From the NCBI RefSeq assembly GCF_000308615.1, contig NZ_BAGB01000025.1:1-64000 (forward strand): a stretch of DNA of 64,000 nucleotides, read 5' to 3'. How positions within the stretch are numbered: position 1 is the first letter of the stretch; the number at the start of each line of letters is the position of its first letter. The translations under genes were made by a program, and so were the position numbers. The stretch is from Nocardia jiangxiensis NBRC 101359. GTDB taxonomy: Bacteria; Actinomycetota; Actinomycetes; Mycobacteriales; Mycobacteriaceae. Under the pieces are notes generated by a model, which worked only from the letters and a program-made list of their open reading frames with translations, made no database searches and was not told where the DNA came from. Shown in pieces: positions 40,471 through 49,117 of the stretch.

Positions 40471-40905
40471 ATGTCGAACAACATTGCCGAACTGGCTGTC
40501 GGAGACTGGCACGAAGCGCCGGTCGTCCAGGATCTCTCGCGGACACAGATTGTCATGTACGCGGGTGTGTCCGGCGATTTCAACCCATTGCACAGCGATG
40601 AGGTCTACGCGAGGGAAGTCGCCGGATACCCCTCGGTGATTGCGCATGGTCAGCTGACCATGGGGCTCACCGCCAAGCTCGTGACCGATTGGATCGTCGA
40701 CGGCGAATTCACCGATTTCGGCGTGCGTTTTCAGCGTCAAGTGTGGCCGGGGGACACCCTGACCGCCAAGGCCACGGTGACCGCGGTCGCGGCCGTCGAC
40801 GGCCGAACCTCGGTTGATCTCGAGTTGTCGACCGTCAATCAGAAGGGCGAGCCGGTGGTGTCCGGCTACGCGCGCGTGCGCGAATGTCCGCGCGAATGGC
40901 ATTGA
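40471..40905 (+). CDS. MaoC-like enoyl-CoA hydratase, catalytic subunit (HadB-like)
   Basis: 144 residues. The hydratase-2 motif is intact: YAGVSGDFNPLHSDEVYARE (Asp and His catalytic pair). GVRFQRQVWPGDTLTAKATV closes the hot-dog fold. It forms the active half of a heteromeric 2-enoyl-CoA hydratase with the preceding protein, as in HadAB or ChsH1/ChsH2 systems. It is followed by an SDR gene. Confidence 0.87.
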   Translation: MSNNIAELAVGDWHEAPVVQDLSRTQIVMYAGVSGDFNPLHSDEVYAREVAGYPSVIAHGQLTMGLTAKLVTDWIVDGEFTDFGVRFQRQVWPGDTLTAKATVTAVAAVDGRTSVDLELSTVNQKGEPVVSGYARVRECPREWH

Positions 40906-40937
40906 ATACCGGCGGATCAGCGAGGCGAAGGAACAAC

Positions 40938-41705
40938 ATGGAAGAGAATGTCGCAGACCCTCTCGGTGAGCGTACGGTCCTCGTCGCCGGTGGGAGCGGA
41001 GGTATCGGATCGGCGATTTGCCGTGCCCTGGCACGGGATGGGTTCGATATCGCGCTGACCTACCACCGCAACTCCGAGGCGGCGGAGAAGACGGCCGACG
41101 CGATCCGTGACCTGGGAGCCAAGGCATGGGTGCATCAGCTCGATCTGACCGATGCCACCGCTACCCGGGCCTTGGTGCGGAGTGTGCCGCGGCTCGACTC
41201 AGTGGTCTATGCGGCAGGCCCGCAAATCCCGATGTGTTACACAGCCCAGATCGAGCCCGAACTGTTTGCCGAACAGCTGCGGCGTGACGCCGTAGCCTGT
41301 TTCAACCTGCTGCAACCCGCAGTCGAACCCCTGCGGGCGAGCCGGGGCACGATCGTTTGCCTGGTCACCACCGCCCTGCTCCGCTACGCCACCCGCGATC
41401 TTCTGTCGGCGGCCCCCAAAGGGGCCGTCGAGCAGGTTGTGCGGGCAATCGCCGCCGAGGAGGGCAAGAACGGAATTCGGGCCAACTGCGTCGGCGTCGG
41501 CGTGATCGAGGCCGGACTTCTGGACGACCTGATCGCCAGCGGTGAGTACGACGAACGTGCCCTGGAGGCGGCCAAACGCGCGACGCCGTTACGGCGCTTC
41601 GGTTCGGCCGACGAATTGGCCGATGCGGTGGCATTTCTCGCGGGACCGAAGGCGTCCTATGTCACCGGACAGACCCTGCGCGTGGACGGCGGATACTCCG
41701 TCTGA
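40938..41705 (+). CDS. SDR-family protein with altered catalytic Tyr motif
   Basis: 255 residues from ATG 40938 (GAAGGAA upstream). The cofactor motif AGGSGGIGSAI and DLTDATATRALV, VYAAGPQ and the C-terminal GPKASYVTGQTLRVDGGYSV are typical of FabG-like SDRs. The catalytic YxxxK is not recognisable: the aligned segment reads RYATRDLLSAAPKGAVEQ, with Leu where Tyr is expected and one extra residue before Lys. Either the Tyr earlier in this stretch substitutes or the protein is not a classical dehydrogenase. It is the last gene of the operon beginning at 35219. Confidence 0.8.
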   Translation: MEENVADPLGERTVLVAGGSGGIGSAICRALARDGFDIALTYHRNSEAAEKTADAIRDLGAKAWVHQLDLTDATATRALVRSVPRLDSVVYAAGPQIPMCYTAQIEPELFAEQLRRDAVACFNLLQPAVEPLRASRGTIVCLVTTALLRYATRDLLSAAPKGAVEQVVRAIAAEEGKNGIRANCVGVGVIEAGLLDDLIASGEYDERALEAAKRATPLRRFGSADELADAVAFLAGPKASYVTGQTLRVDGGYSV

Positions 41706-41713
41706 GTCTGACG

Positions 41714-41753
41714 GACTCGTGCTCCCGCGAGCGGGGTCGAGGGAGCACGAGTC
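41714..41753. terminator. Bidirectional hairpin terminator between convergent genes
   Basis: GACTCGTGCTCCC (41714-41726) and GGGAGCACGAGTC (41741-41753) are perfect 13-bp complements with a 14-nt loop. It lies in the 52-bp gap between the plus-strand SDR and the minus-strand acyl-CoA dehydrogenase. Confidence 0.8.
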
Positions 41754-41757
41754 GGTT

Positions 41758-42888
41758 TCACAACCCGATGCCGGAGGCCACCAGGTCCTGGTGGTGTCCG
41801 ATCCCTCCGAGAAGAGCCTCCGAGCCTCGTGCTCGCTTCAGGTAGAGGTGCGCGTCATGTTCCCAGGTGAATCCGATCCCGCCGTGGATCTGGATGCAGT
41901 CGCTCGCCGCCCGGGAGAACACTTCGGAGCAATGAGCCCGGGCCAACGCGGAGGCAAGCGGCAGCTCGATATCGTCTGCGGCCGCGGACATGGCGTAATA
42001 GGACGCGGATCGCGCCGATTCGACGCCGAGCAGCATATCGGCGCACCGGTGCTTGACCGCCTGAAAGCTGCCGATCGGACGGCCGAACTGCTGCCGCACC
42101 TTGGCGTACTCGACGGACATGTCCAAGCACCGGGCGGCTCCACCGACCTGCTCGGATGCCAGGGCGACCGCGGCCAGTTGCAGGGTCCGCTCGAGTGCGG
42201 GCCCGCCGGCGCCCTCGCTGCCGAGGAGCCGGGCAGGCGTCTCGTCGAATGTCACCGTTGCGAGTTTCCTGGTCTGGTCGAGGGTGGGCATTACCGCCCG
42301 AGTCATCCCGGGCGCATCCTCGCAGTCCACGATGAACAGCGAGATGCCCTCGCGGCCGGCGCTGCCCGGCACCCGTGCGGAGGCGACGAGGGTGTGCGCG
42401 GTGTGACCGTCGACGACCATCGTCTTGGCGCCCGAGAGCCGGTACCGGTCACCGTCGGCGACGGCCTCGGTCGCGACGGCCTCGGGCGCCCAGGTGTCGG
42501 TGCCCTCCGCGAACGCGAGCGCACCGCGGACCTCACCCGCGGCAATGCCCGGAAGCAATGTCTGTCGCTGCTCCTCGTCGCCCGCGACGAGGATCGCGTT
42601 CGCGGCCAATACCACGGACGAGAGAAACGGCACGCACAACAGCGCGCGGCCCATCTCCTCGAGAACCAGGCCCAGCTCCACCACGGTAAAGCCCATACCG
42701 CCGTACGCCTGGGGGATGTGCAGGGACTGCAGGCCGAGCTCCTTGCCCATTTGGTCCCAGACGCCCGTATCGAAGCCGCTGTCGGACTCCATCAGTCGGC
42801 GGACCTCGGTGATCGGCGACTTCTCCTCGCAGAATCGTCGAACCAACCGCTGCAGCTCCCGCTGCTCGTCTGTGGGTGCGAAGGTCAC
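41758..42888 (-). CDS. Acyl-CoA dehydrogenase
   Basis: 376 residues from GTG 42888 (GAGAGG upstream); the open frame beyond this has no start signal. Sequence VTFAPTDEQRELQRLVRRFC, PQAYGGMGFTVVELGLVLEE and VEYAKVRQQFGRPIGSFQAV fits the FadE family, of the smaller divergent subtype. The C-terminus reads HGGIGFTWEHDAHLYLKRAR, so the usual YEGT Glu is absent, as in the alpha- or beta-type subunits of heteromeric FadE pairs. It may need a partner dehydrogenase. Transcribed alone on the minus strand from a promoter with a palindrome at 42949. Confidence 0.83.
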   Translation of the reverse strand: MTFAPTDEQRELQRLVRRFCEEKSPITEVRRLMESDSGFDTGVWDQMGKELGLQSLHIPQAYGGMGFTVVELGLVLEEMGRALLCVPFLSSVVLAANAILVAGDEEQRQTLLPGIAAGEVRGALAFAEGTDTWAPEAVATEAVADGDRYRLSGAKTMVVDGHTAHTLVASARVPGSAGREGISLFIVDCEDAPGMTRAVMPTLDQTRKLATVTFDETPARLLGSEGAGGPALERTLQLAAVALASEQVGGAARCLDMSVEYAKVRQQFGRPIGSFQAVKHRCADMLLGVESARSASYYAMSAAADDIELPLASALARAHCSEVFSRAASDCIQIHGGIGFTWEHDAHLYLKRARGSEALLGGIGHHQDLVASGIGL

Positions 42889-42948
42889 GACTGTCCTCTC
42901 TGGGAGCGCGGCCGGGCCGACGGCCTCGGTCGAGCACCGCTTCGTCAT

Positions 42949-42966
42949 ATCTAACTTAAAGCAGAG
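42949..42966. promoter_or_regulatory. Candidate regulon operator in a divergent promoter
   Basis: ATCTAACTTAAAGCAGAG: perfect left arm, weak right arm. It lies 61 bases upstream of the minus-strand acyl-CoA dehydrogenase and 136 bases upstream of the plus-strand NTF2-like/P450 unit, so it could serve both. Confidence 0.5.
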
Positions 42967-43101
42967 TATCTCAGCAAGATCTACACATCTAGTGGGCTTT
43001 TCCATTGACTAGTGTTCAAAATCTGTGTAGAAAATTATGCATCAGGTTCACGCTTCCCCACATCGAGTGGGTGGTTTCGCAAGTCTCAAAGGTGGTCGCC
43101 A

Positions 43102-43563
43102 ATGCCGGTGATGGACAAGGTCGAGATCGTCCGAAGGTTCACCGACGGCCTGCGAGTGGGCGATATCGGCGCGTGCCTGGAGTTGCTCGACGACGCCAGC
43201 GTGTTCTCCGAGACGCCCAGCCTGCCCTTCGGGGGCGACTACATCGGCCCGCAGGGATTTCGCCGGATGCTCCGTGCGGTCGGCCAGGACTTCTCGGTGG
43301 AGCTGGAACCACCGGAGATCGCCGACGGCGACGACTGTGTCGCCGTCGCGGTCCACGGCACATTCACCTCCCGCGCGACAGGCCGGAGTATGCCGGTGGA
43401 TGCCGTCGACATATACCGCCTACGCGGCGACAAGATCATCCGCGTCGACGTGTACTACAAGGACCCTCACGCGCTGAGCGAACTGTGCCGCGAGCACGAA
43501 TCGCCGGCCGAAAGAGGGCAGGCGAATTCTTATACCTCCAACGATCGAGGCGAACTCCAGTGA
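43102..43563 (+). CDS. NTF2-like/SnoaL-fold protein
   Basis: 153 residues from ATG 43102 (AAAGGTGG upstream). Fold elements: VEIVRRFTDGLRVGDIGACL, DDASVFSETPSLPFGGDYIG, GTFTSRATGRSMPVDAVDIY and IIRVDVYYKDPHALSEL. The superfamily includes ketosteroid isomerase, limonene epoxide hydrolase and polyketide cyclases. The stop overlaps the GTG start of the P450, so it is translationally coupled and probably acts on the product or substrate of that enzyme (inference). Confidence 0.8.
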   Translation: MPVMDKVEIVRRFTDGLRVGDIGACLELLDDASVFSETPSLPFGGDYIGPQGFRRMLRAVGQDFSVELEPPEIADGDDCVAVAVHGTFTSRATGRSMPVDAVDIYRLRGDKIIRVDVYYKDPHALSELCREHESPAERGQANSYTSNDRGELQ

Positions 43564-44813
43564 GTGATCAGCAGACCGGAAAAGCCACCCGCGGTTGCAC
43601 AGCGATGCAAGCATTGGGCCGGGACTACGACCATTACGATCCGGACTTCGCGCTGGATCCTCACCGGGAGTATGCGGCGTTGCGCGCCACCTGCCCGGTG
43701 GCGCACACAGACAACTACGGCGGCTTCTATGTGCTGTCGAAGTTCGACGACGTCTCCACGGTCCTGCACGATGCCGCGACCTTCTCTTCCTGGCCTGCGG
43801 ACACCCCGGCGACTCCCGGCCACACTCGTCCCCTCATTCCGCTCGAGGTCGATCCACCCGATCACCGCCGCTACCGCACGATCGTCGACCCGCTGTTCAG
43901 GCCCAAGGCGATCGAGCACATCGCGGCGTCGGTGCGCGAGTACGCTACAGAACTGGTCGACGGGATGCTGGCCAAGCGCGAATTCGATTTCATGGCCGAG
44001 TTCGCGCAGCCGTATCCGAGCGCGGTATTTCTCCGGCTGGTAGGCCTCGACTTCAGCGTCGAGCAGCGTGACCAGTTGTGCGACTGGGCCGGAACGATTC
44101 TGCATACGACAACCAAGGGCGCCGAGCACGGTGACGTCGAAGCGCAGACGGCGGCTCGGCTCGGCGCGGGCAAGGCATTGCACAACTTCCTGCGCGCCTT
44201 GCTCGACGAGCGTTTGCAGAAGCCCGGCGATGACATCATCTCGGTGCTCATCAATGCCGAGATGCCCGGTCAGCGGAAGCTGGAATACCGCGAGATCCTG
44301 AACTTCGCGTATGTTCTGGTGCTCGCGGGCCTCGACACCGTCACGACCGCCATCGGCTTCAGCTTCCTTCACCTGGCGCGCAGGCCGGACCTACAGGACC
44401 AGCTCGCCGCGGATCCCTCGCTCATCCCCGGCGCGATCGAGGAGCTGCTGCGATATGAGCCGATCGTGCACGCCAGCCGAACCGTCATGGAGCGCAAGGT
44501 CATCAATGGTGTGGAGCTGCAGCCGGGCGATCGGGTGGTGCTGCCGCTGGCGTCGGCTCACCGCGACGAGGATGCCTACCCCGACGCGGATCAGATCCTC
44601 ATCGACCGGCACGTGGACAAGTCGATGGTTTTCGGTGCGGGCAGTCATCGGTGCCTCGGTTCGCATCTCGCTCGCCTGGAGCTGACGATCGCGTTCGAGG
44701 AGATCTTCCGCCGCATCCCGCGTTTCTCGCTTCCGCCGAACGCCGAGCTCTCCGCACACGGCGGCCAGACCAGGAGCCTGTCGGTCCTCCCGTTCCGGAC
44801 CTGGCGGGACTGA
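43560..44813 (+). CDS. Cytochrome P450
   Basis: 417 residues from GTG 43560, overlapping the previous gene. Bacterial class I soluble P450: I-helix VLAGLDTVTTAIGFSFLHLA (the usual acidic-Thr pair is DTVT), K-helix EELLRYEPIVHASR (ExxR) and the heme loop FGAGSHRCLGSHLARLELTI with the proximal Cys. It needs an electron donor; the only ferredoxin and reductase in the window are at 56015-57591. It hydroxylates a hydrophobic compound, perhaps the first step of catabolism. Confidence 0.9.
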   Translation: MSDQQTGKATRGCTAMQALGRDYDHYDPDFALDPHREYAALRATCPVAHTDNYGGFYVLSKFDDVSTVLHDAATFSSWPADTPATPGHTRPLIPLEVDPPDHRRYRTIVDPLFRPKAIEHIAASVREYATELVDGMLAKREFDFMAEFAQPYPSAVFLRLVGLDFSVEQRDQLCDWAGTILHTTTKGAEHGDVEAQTAARLGAGKALHNFLRALLDERLQKPGDDIISVLINAEMPGQRKLEYREILNFAYVLVLAGLDTVTTAIGFSFLHLARRPDLQDQLAADPSLIPGAIEELLRYEPIVHASRTVMERKVINGVELQPGDRVVLPLASAHRDEDAYPDADQILIDRHVDKSMVFGAGSHRCLGSHLARLELTIAFEEIFRRIPRFSLPPNAELSAHGGQTRSLSVLPFRTWRD

Positions 44814-44863
44814 CGGGCGTTTCCACGACCTCGGGCAATACATGCACAGGAAGGCACAGTTAC

Positions 44864-46987
44864 ATGACGGTTGAGCAGACTACGCTCCCCACGCACTCCG
44901 ACCAGGACATCGCGCCGCTGCGTGCGGACGTCGTGAGGTATTTCCTCGAGCCGCAGTCGGTTGCGGTGGTCGGCGTGTCCACCAGCTCGGCTCAGGCCTA
45001 CAAGGCCGGCGGCCGTGCCGTTCTCGATCATCTCGGGGTGTACGGCTACGGGGGCACTGTCACCGTCATCCATCCGACGGCCACGACGGTGGAGGGACGG
45101 CCCGCGTTGCCGTCGCTCGGCGCGATGGACTCCGCGCCCGATGTCGTCGTCATCGCCGTGCCGGCGGCGGCGGTTCTGGGTGTGCTCGAGGATTGCGCGG
45201 CTGTCGGTGCGCGCCAGGTGCTGATCCTGACCGCGGGGTTCGCCGATATGGGCGAGGCCGGACACGAGATGGAGCGCTCGTTGCTGAGCTTTGCCAGGGA
45301 CAACGGGATCAACGTCGTCGGTCCCAACAGCACCGGCCTGGTGAACGTTCGCACCGGCCTGGCGATGAGCATGACCTCCGTGCTGACCGAGGGGGAACCC
45401 ATTCCCGCCGGTCGGATCGCTGTGATCGCGCAGAGCGGAGCGATCGGCAGCACGATCGTCGAACGCGCCCGCGACGCCGGGGTGGGTATCTCCCACATTG
45501 TCAGCACCGGTAACCAGCGCGATATGGATATCCCGGACTTCATCTCGTACTTCGCCGGCCTTCCCGAGGTGGACACCGTCGCGCTGTACATGGAATCGAT
45601 TCGCGACGGACGGCGCTTCGCTGCGGCGGTCAAAGAACTCGACATCGCCGGGAAGCGGCTGATCACCTACCTCGGTGGACGCTCCGCCGCGGGCGAGCGA
45701 GCCGCGGCCAGTCACACCGGCAAGATCATCGGGCGGGGAGCGCTCGAGTTCGGCCTGCTGCGCGCTCTCGGGGTGACCGTTGTCGATGATCCCGACGATC
45801 TCTGGGTTCTGGGCGCGATGCGGAACTACGGCCGGGAATTTCCGCGTCAGTGGGGCATGGTCGCGTACTCGGGTGGCATGGCGGTGCTGGCCACCGAGCA
45901 GCTATCGGCCGCGGGCGTCGAATTTCCGAAGCTCGGCTCGGAAACGGCGGATCGCCTCGCGGCCGTACTGCCGAACTTCGCCACGTTCCCCAATCCCCTC
46001 GACGTCGGGCCGGGTTCGATGCCCGTCGATTTCGGCGGCTATCTGGCCGCAGTCGCCGACGACCCGGCGGTGCAGGCCCTGTGCGTTCCGTTGCCCATGG
46101 GCGCCAGGGGATGGAACGGCCAGAGCGTCAAGGACATCCTCGATGTGGGCAGTCGGACGGGTAAGCCGTTCGTCGTGCTCTGGTACGGCGGGACCGCCGT
46201 CAAAGAGCATATCCAGGAGTTGCGCGCGGGAGGGGTCCTGGTAGCGGAGGGGCCGACGGATTTGGGTCGGGTGGTCCGTGCGCTGCTCGGTCCCGAACGG
46301 GTTAATCAGGCGTCGGCCCACGAGGCGCCTGTGCCGTCATCGACCGGGGCGGCCGCAGTCGGGGGTGCGCCCGCACTGCAACTGCTGGCCGACCACGGTC
46401 TGAACATCGCGCCGATGACGGTGAGTGTGGGCGTCGAACCGACGGCCGATGCGGCTGATGCGCTCGGCTATCCCGTCGTGGTCAAGTCCGCCGATGACGA
46501 CATCACGCATCGAACCGAACTGGGCCTCGTCGCAGTGAACCTCTCGGGTCGTGAGGCCGTCACCGCGGCGGTCGCGCGAATGACGCAGGCGCAGCCGCGC
46601 CTCGACGGCTCGGCGGCGAGCTGGTTGGTGCAGAAGATGATCGGGGGCGGAGTGGAGTTGGTGCTGACCGTCCGCGACGCGGACAGTCTCGGCGTGTTCG
46701 GCAGCGTCGGGGTCGGCGGTGCGGCGGTCGAGGTGCTGCGCGATATCGAGCAGGTGCCGCTGCCGTGCGATCTGCCGACTTTGCGCAAGGCACTGGCACG
46801 CCTGGCGATGGCAGAGCTCTTCGTCGGGTTCCGGGGCAGCGATCCGCTCGACGAGGGCTGGATTCTGGCCACGCTCAACGGAATGGGTGAGCTGCTGAGG
46901 TCCCAGGGATTGGCGGAAATCGAAGTGAATCCGGCGATCGTCGGCGCGGACGGCGGGACGATCATCGATGCCTTGTATGTCCGCTAG
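44864..46987 (+). CDS. NDP-forming acyl-CoA synthetase (fused alpha/beta)
   Basis: 707 residues from ATG 44864. The N-terminal CoA-binding Rossmann domain (FLEPQSVAVVGVSTSSAQAY), succinyl-CoA-ligase-like domains (VGPNSTGLVNVRTGLAMSMT, IAQSGAIGSTIVERARDAGV) and AASHTGKIIGRGALEF are followed from about residue 480 by an ATP-grasp domain (LGYPVVVKSADDDITHRTEL, IEVNPAIVG). This is the single-chain ADP-forming acetyl-CoA synthetase type, which interconverts acid, CoA and ATP with acyl-CoA through a phosphohistidine. It follows the P450 by 50 bases. Substrate may be a side-chain or ring-derived carboxylic acid. Confidence 0.87.
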   Translation: MTVEQTTLPTHSDQDIAPLRADVVRYFLEPQSVAVVGVSTSSAQAYKAGGRAVLDHLGVYGYGGTVTVIHPTATTVEGRPALPSLGAMDSAPDVVVIAVPAAAVLGVLEDCAAVGARQVLILTAGFADMGEAGHEMERSLLSFARDNGINVVGPNSTGLVNVRTGLAMSMTSVLTEGEPIPAGRIAVIAQSGAIGSTIVERARDAGVGISHIVSTGNQRDMDIPDFISYFAGLPEVDTVALYMESIRDGRRFAAAVKELDIAGKRLITYLGGRSAAGERAAASHTGKIIGRGALEFGLLRALGVTVVDDPDDLWVLGAMRNYGREFPRQWGMVAYSGGMAVLATEQLSAAGVEFPKLGSETADRLAAVLPNFATFPNPLDVGPGSMPVDFGGYLAAVADDPAVQALCVPLPMGARGWNGQSVKDILDVGSRTGKPFVVLWYGGTAVKEHIQELRAGGVLVAEGPTDLGRVVRALLGPERVNQASAHEAPVPSSTGAAAVGGAPALQLLADHGLNIAPMTVSVGVEPTADAADALGYPVVVKSADDDITHRTELGLVAVNLSGREAVTAAVARMTQAQPRLDGSAASWLVQKMIGGGVELVLTVRDADSLGVFGSVGVGGAAVEVLRDIEQVPLPCDLPTLRKALARLAMAELFVGFRGSDPLDEGWILATLNGMGELLRSQGLAEIEVNPAIVGADGGTIIDALYVR

Positions 46988-47031
46988 GTACAGCGGAAAC
47001 GCAACTGGAAAGCGCTTGTCAAGTTACCAAA

Positions 47032-47049
47032 TTCTTGTTAGATTTAGAA
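47032..47049. promoter_or_regulatory. Candidate regulon operator upstream of the amidohydrolase operon
   Basis: TTCTTGTTAGATTTAGAA: right arm and spacer match the motif, left arm weaker. It ends 79 bases before ATG 47129. Confidence 0.45.
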
Positions 47050-47128
47050 TGCATCAGGACCACTGTCCGCGCCTGCGCTCGCCGTCTGGACGAGGCGGCT
47101 TGGGGTCATCGCAACATCGGGAGCATCC

Positions 47129-48307
47129 ATGATCAACACTGAACTACCGGCACTCGACGTCGACCAGCACTACTACGAGCCGATCGACGCATTCACCAGG
47201 CATTGCCCCAAGGATTGGGCCGCTCGCACGGTCCAGATCGCCAAGATCGGGAATCGAACTCGGCACATCATCGCCGACAAGGTGGACTACTCGGTTACGA
47301 ACCCGACCTTCGACCCGATCGTGAAGCCGGGAGCCATGGCGGACTACTTCCGCGGCAATCCCGAGAAGAAGCATCTGCAGGAAATTCTGTCTGATCGCGA
47401 GCCGATTCCGGCCCACTACCGCGACCGGGACGCGCGGCTGGCCAAACTGGACGAGCAGGAGCTGAACTCGATCTGGCTGCTCCCGTCCCTCGGGATGGGT
47501 TTCGAGGAGCGGCTCCAATATGATCCGCCGGCGGCCGGTCAGGCGTTCAAGGCGTTCAATCGCTGGTTGCTCGAGGATTGGGGATACAACTACCGCGACC
47601 GGATCTTCGGTTCGCCGTATCTGGCCTTCGGTGATGTCGAGACGGCGGTCGCTGAGGTCGAGCACGGCCTGGCCCACGACGCTCGCATCTTCGTCGTGCG
47701 TGCGCAGGCGGTATACACCGACGGCGGCTGGCGATCGCCGGGAGATCCGATATTCGACCCGATCTGGGCTCGTGTCCAGGAGGCGGGCGCTGCGGTTGTC
47801 GTACACGTCGGAGAGGTTGGCGGTTCAGGGCTGGACAAGTACACCGATTATCACGGAAACATCATCGGCGATATCGCCTCGCCGTTGCAGATCGCTGTGG
47901 GCCATGAGCGCGCAATTGCGAATTACCTCGCCGCCGTCACATGCGACCGGCTGTTCGAGCGTTTCCCGAGTCTGCGTATCGCCTCGGTCGAGAACGGTGC
48001 GGAGTTCCTGCCGCTGCTCATTTCCGGCCTCAACCGTGCCGGATTCCAGCGGCCGGGCTATTTCGCTTCCGATCCGGTCGAACAGTTCAGGGAACATGTG
48101 TGGGTCGCACCGTTCTGGGAGGACAATCTGACGGAGGTCGTGCACCACATGGGCGCGGACCACGTACTTTTCGGTTCCGACTACCCGCACCCCGAGGGGC
48201 TCGCCGAACCCCGGCAGTACGAAAAGGTCGCCACCGAGCTGAAAGATCCAGTCGCCGAGCGCAAGGTCATGTGGGACAACGCGGCCAAACTCACGAAGCT
48301 GATCTAG
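47129..48307 (+). CDS. Metal-dependent amidohydrolase-family (TIM-barrel) hydrolase/decarboxylase
   Basis: 392 residues. The first strand reads ALDVDQHYYEPIDAFTRHCP, the actinobacterial form of the DxDxH metal site, and the last metal region is VLFGSDYPHPEGLAEPRQYE. A central VVVHVGEVGG supplies a further His ligand. The family (amidohydrolase 2) includes decarboxylases and C-C or C-N hydrolases such as ACMSD. It begins an operon with SDR, aldehyde dehydrogenase and acyl-CoA dehydrogenase. The substrate is not readable from sequence. Confidence 0.83.
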   Translation: MINTELPALDVDQHYYEPIDAFTRHCPKDWAARTVQIAKIGNRTRHIIADKVDYSVTNPTFDPIVKPGAMADYFRGNPEKKHLQEILSDREPIPAHYRDRDARLAKLDEQELNSIWLLPSLGMGFEERLQYDPPAAGQAFKAFNRWLLEDWGYNYRDRIFGSPYLAFGDVETAVAEVEHGLAHDARIFVVRAQAVYTDGGWRSPGDPIFDPIWARVQEAGAAVVVHVGEVGGSGLDKYTDYHGNIIGDIASPLQIAVGHERAIANYLAAVTCDRLFERFPSLRIASVENGAEFLPLLISGLNRAGFQRPGYFASDPVEQFREHVWVAPFWEDNLTEVVHHMGADHVLFGSDYPHPEGLAEPRQYEKVATELKDPVAERKVMWDNAAKLTKLI

Positions 48308-48310
48308 CCG

Positions 48311-49117
48311 ATGGAACCAGCAGGCAAGGTCATAGTCGTCACCGGCGGCGCCGCAGGCATGGGAGAGGCCATGTGCGGGCGGTTCGCCGCCGCCGGTGCC
48401 TCGGTTGTCGTATCCGATATCGATGCAGCCGGTGCCGAGCGAGTCGCCGATGGAATCGGCGGACTGGCGATCGCCGCCGATGTGTCCGACGAGCGGGCCG
48501 TCGTCGAGTTGGTGGATCGAACGCTGCGGCAACTCGGCCGGATCGATGCATTCGTCTCCAACGCCGGAGTTCTCTGGGGCGAGCCCCACGACGGCGTGAC
48601 CCCGCTGCACGAGCGCGGAAACCCCTGGGCCTCCAACCAGGCGTGGCAGCGAGTGTGGGACGTCAATGTCATGCCCCAGGTATATGCCGCGCGCGCTGTC
48701 CTGCCGCACATGCTCGAGCGTGGATCGGGCTATCTGATCCAGAACGCCTCCGCCGCGGGCCTGCTGACGGCGCTCGGCAATGCGCCGTACGCCACGAGCA
48801 AGCACGCGGTGCTCGGGCTCACCGAGTGGTTGTCGATCCACTACGGCGACCGTGGCATTCGTGTGTCGTGCATCGTCGCCGAAGGCGTTCGCACGGCCAT
48901 GCTGCGCGGCGCGCAAGGCGAATGGTTCGCGGTGGCCGGCGCGATCGAGCCGGAGCAGGCCGCTGACTGTGTGATCGACGGAATGAGCAAGGAAGAATTC
49001 CTCATTCTGCCTCATCCTGCTGTCAAGAAGTACTTCCGCGGCAAAGCCGCCGACTACGACGAATGGATATCCAAAATGCGACGACTGCATGCCAAGACCC
49101 CGGGGCTGAAATCATGA
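48311..49117 (+). CDS. SDR-family oxidoreductase
   Basis: 268 residues. TGGAAGMGEAMCGRFAAAGA (cofactor turn), Asp in VVSDIDAAG, SNAGVLWGEPHDGV, Ser in NASAAGLLTALG and YATSK. It has all residues of a classical NAD(P)-dependent alcohol dehydrogenase. It starts three bases after the amidohydrolase stop and its own stop overlaps the aldehyde dehydrogenase ATG. It could make the aldehyde or ketone used by its neighbours. Confidence 0.85.
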   Translation: MEPAGKVIVVTGGAAGMGEAMCGRFAAAGASVVVSDIDAAGAERVADGIGGLAIAADVSDERAVVELVDRTLRQLGRIDAFVSNAGVLWGEPHDGVTPLHERGNPWASNQAWQRVWDVNVMPQVYAARAVLPHMLERGSGYLIQNASAAGLLTALGNAPYATSKHAVLGLTEWLSIHYGDRGIRVSCIVAEGVRTAMLRGAQGEWFAVAGAIEPEQAADCVIDGMSKEEFLILPHPAVKKYFRGKAADYDEWISKMRRLHAKTPGLKS

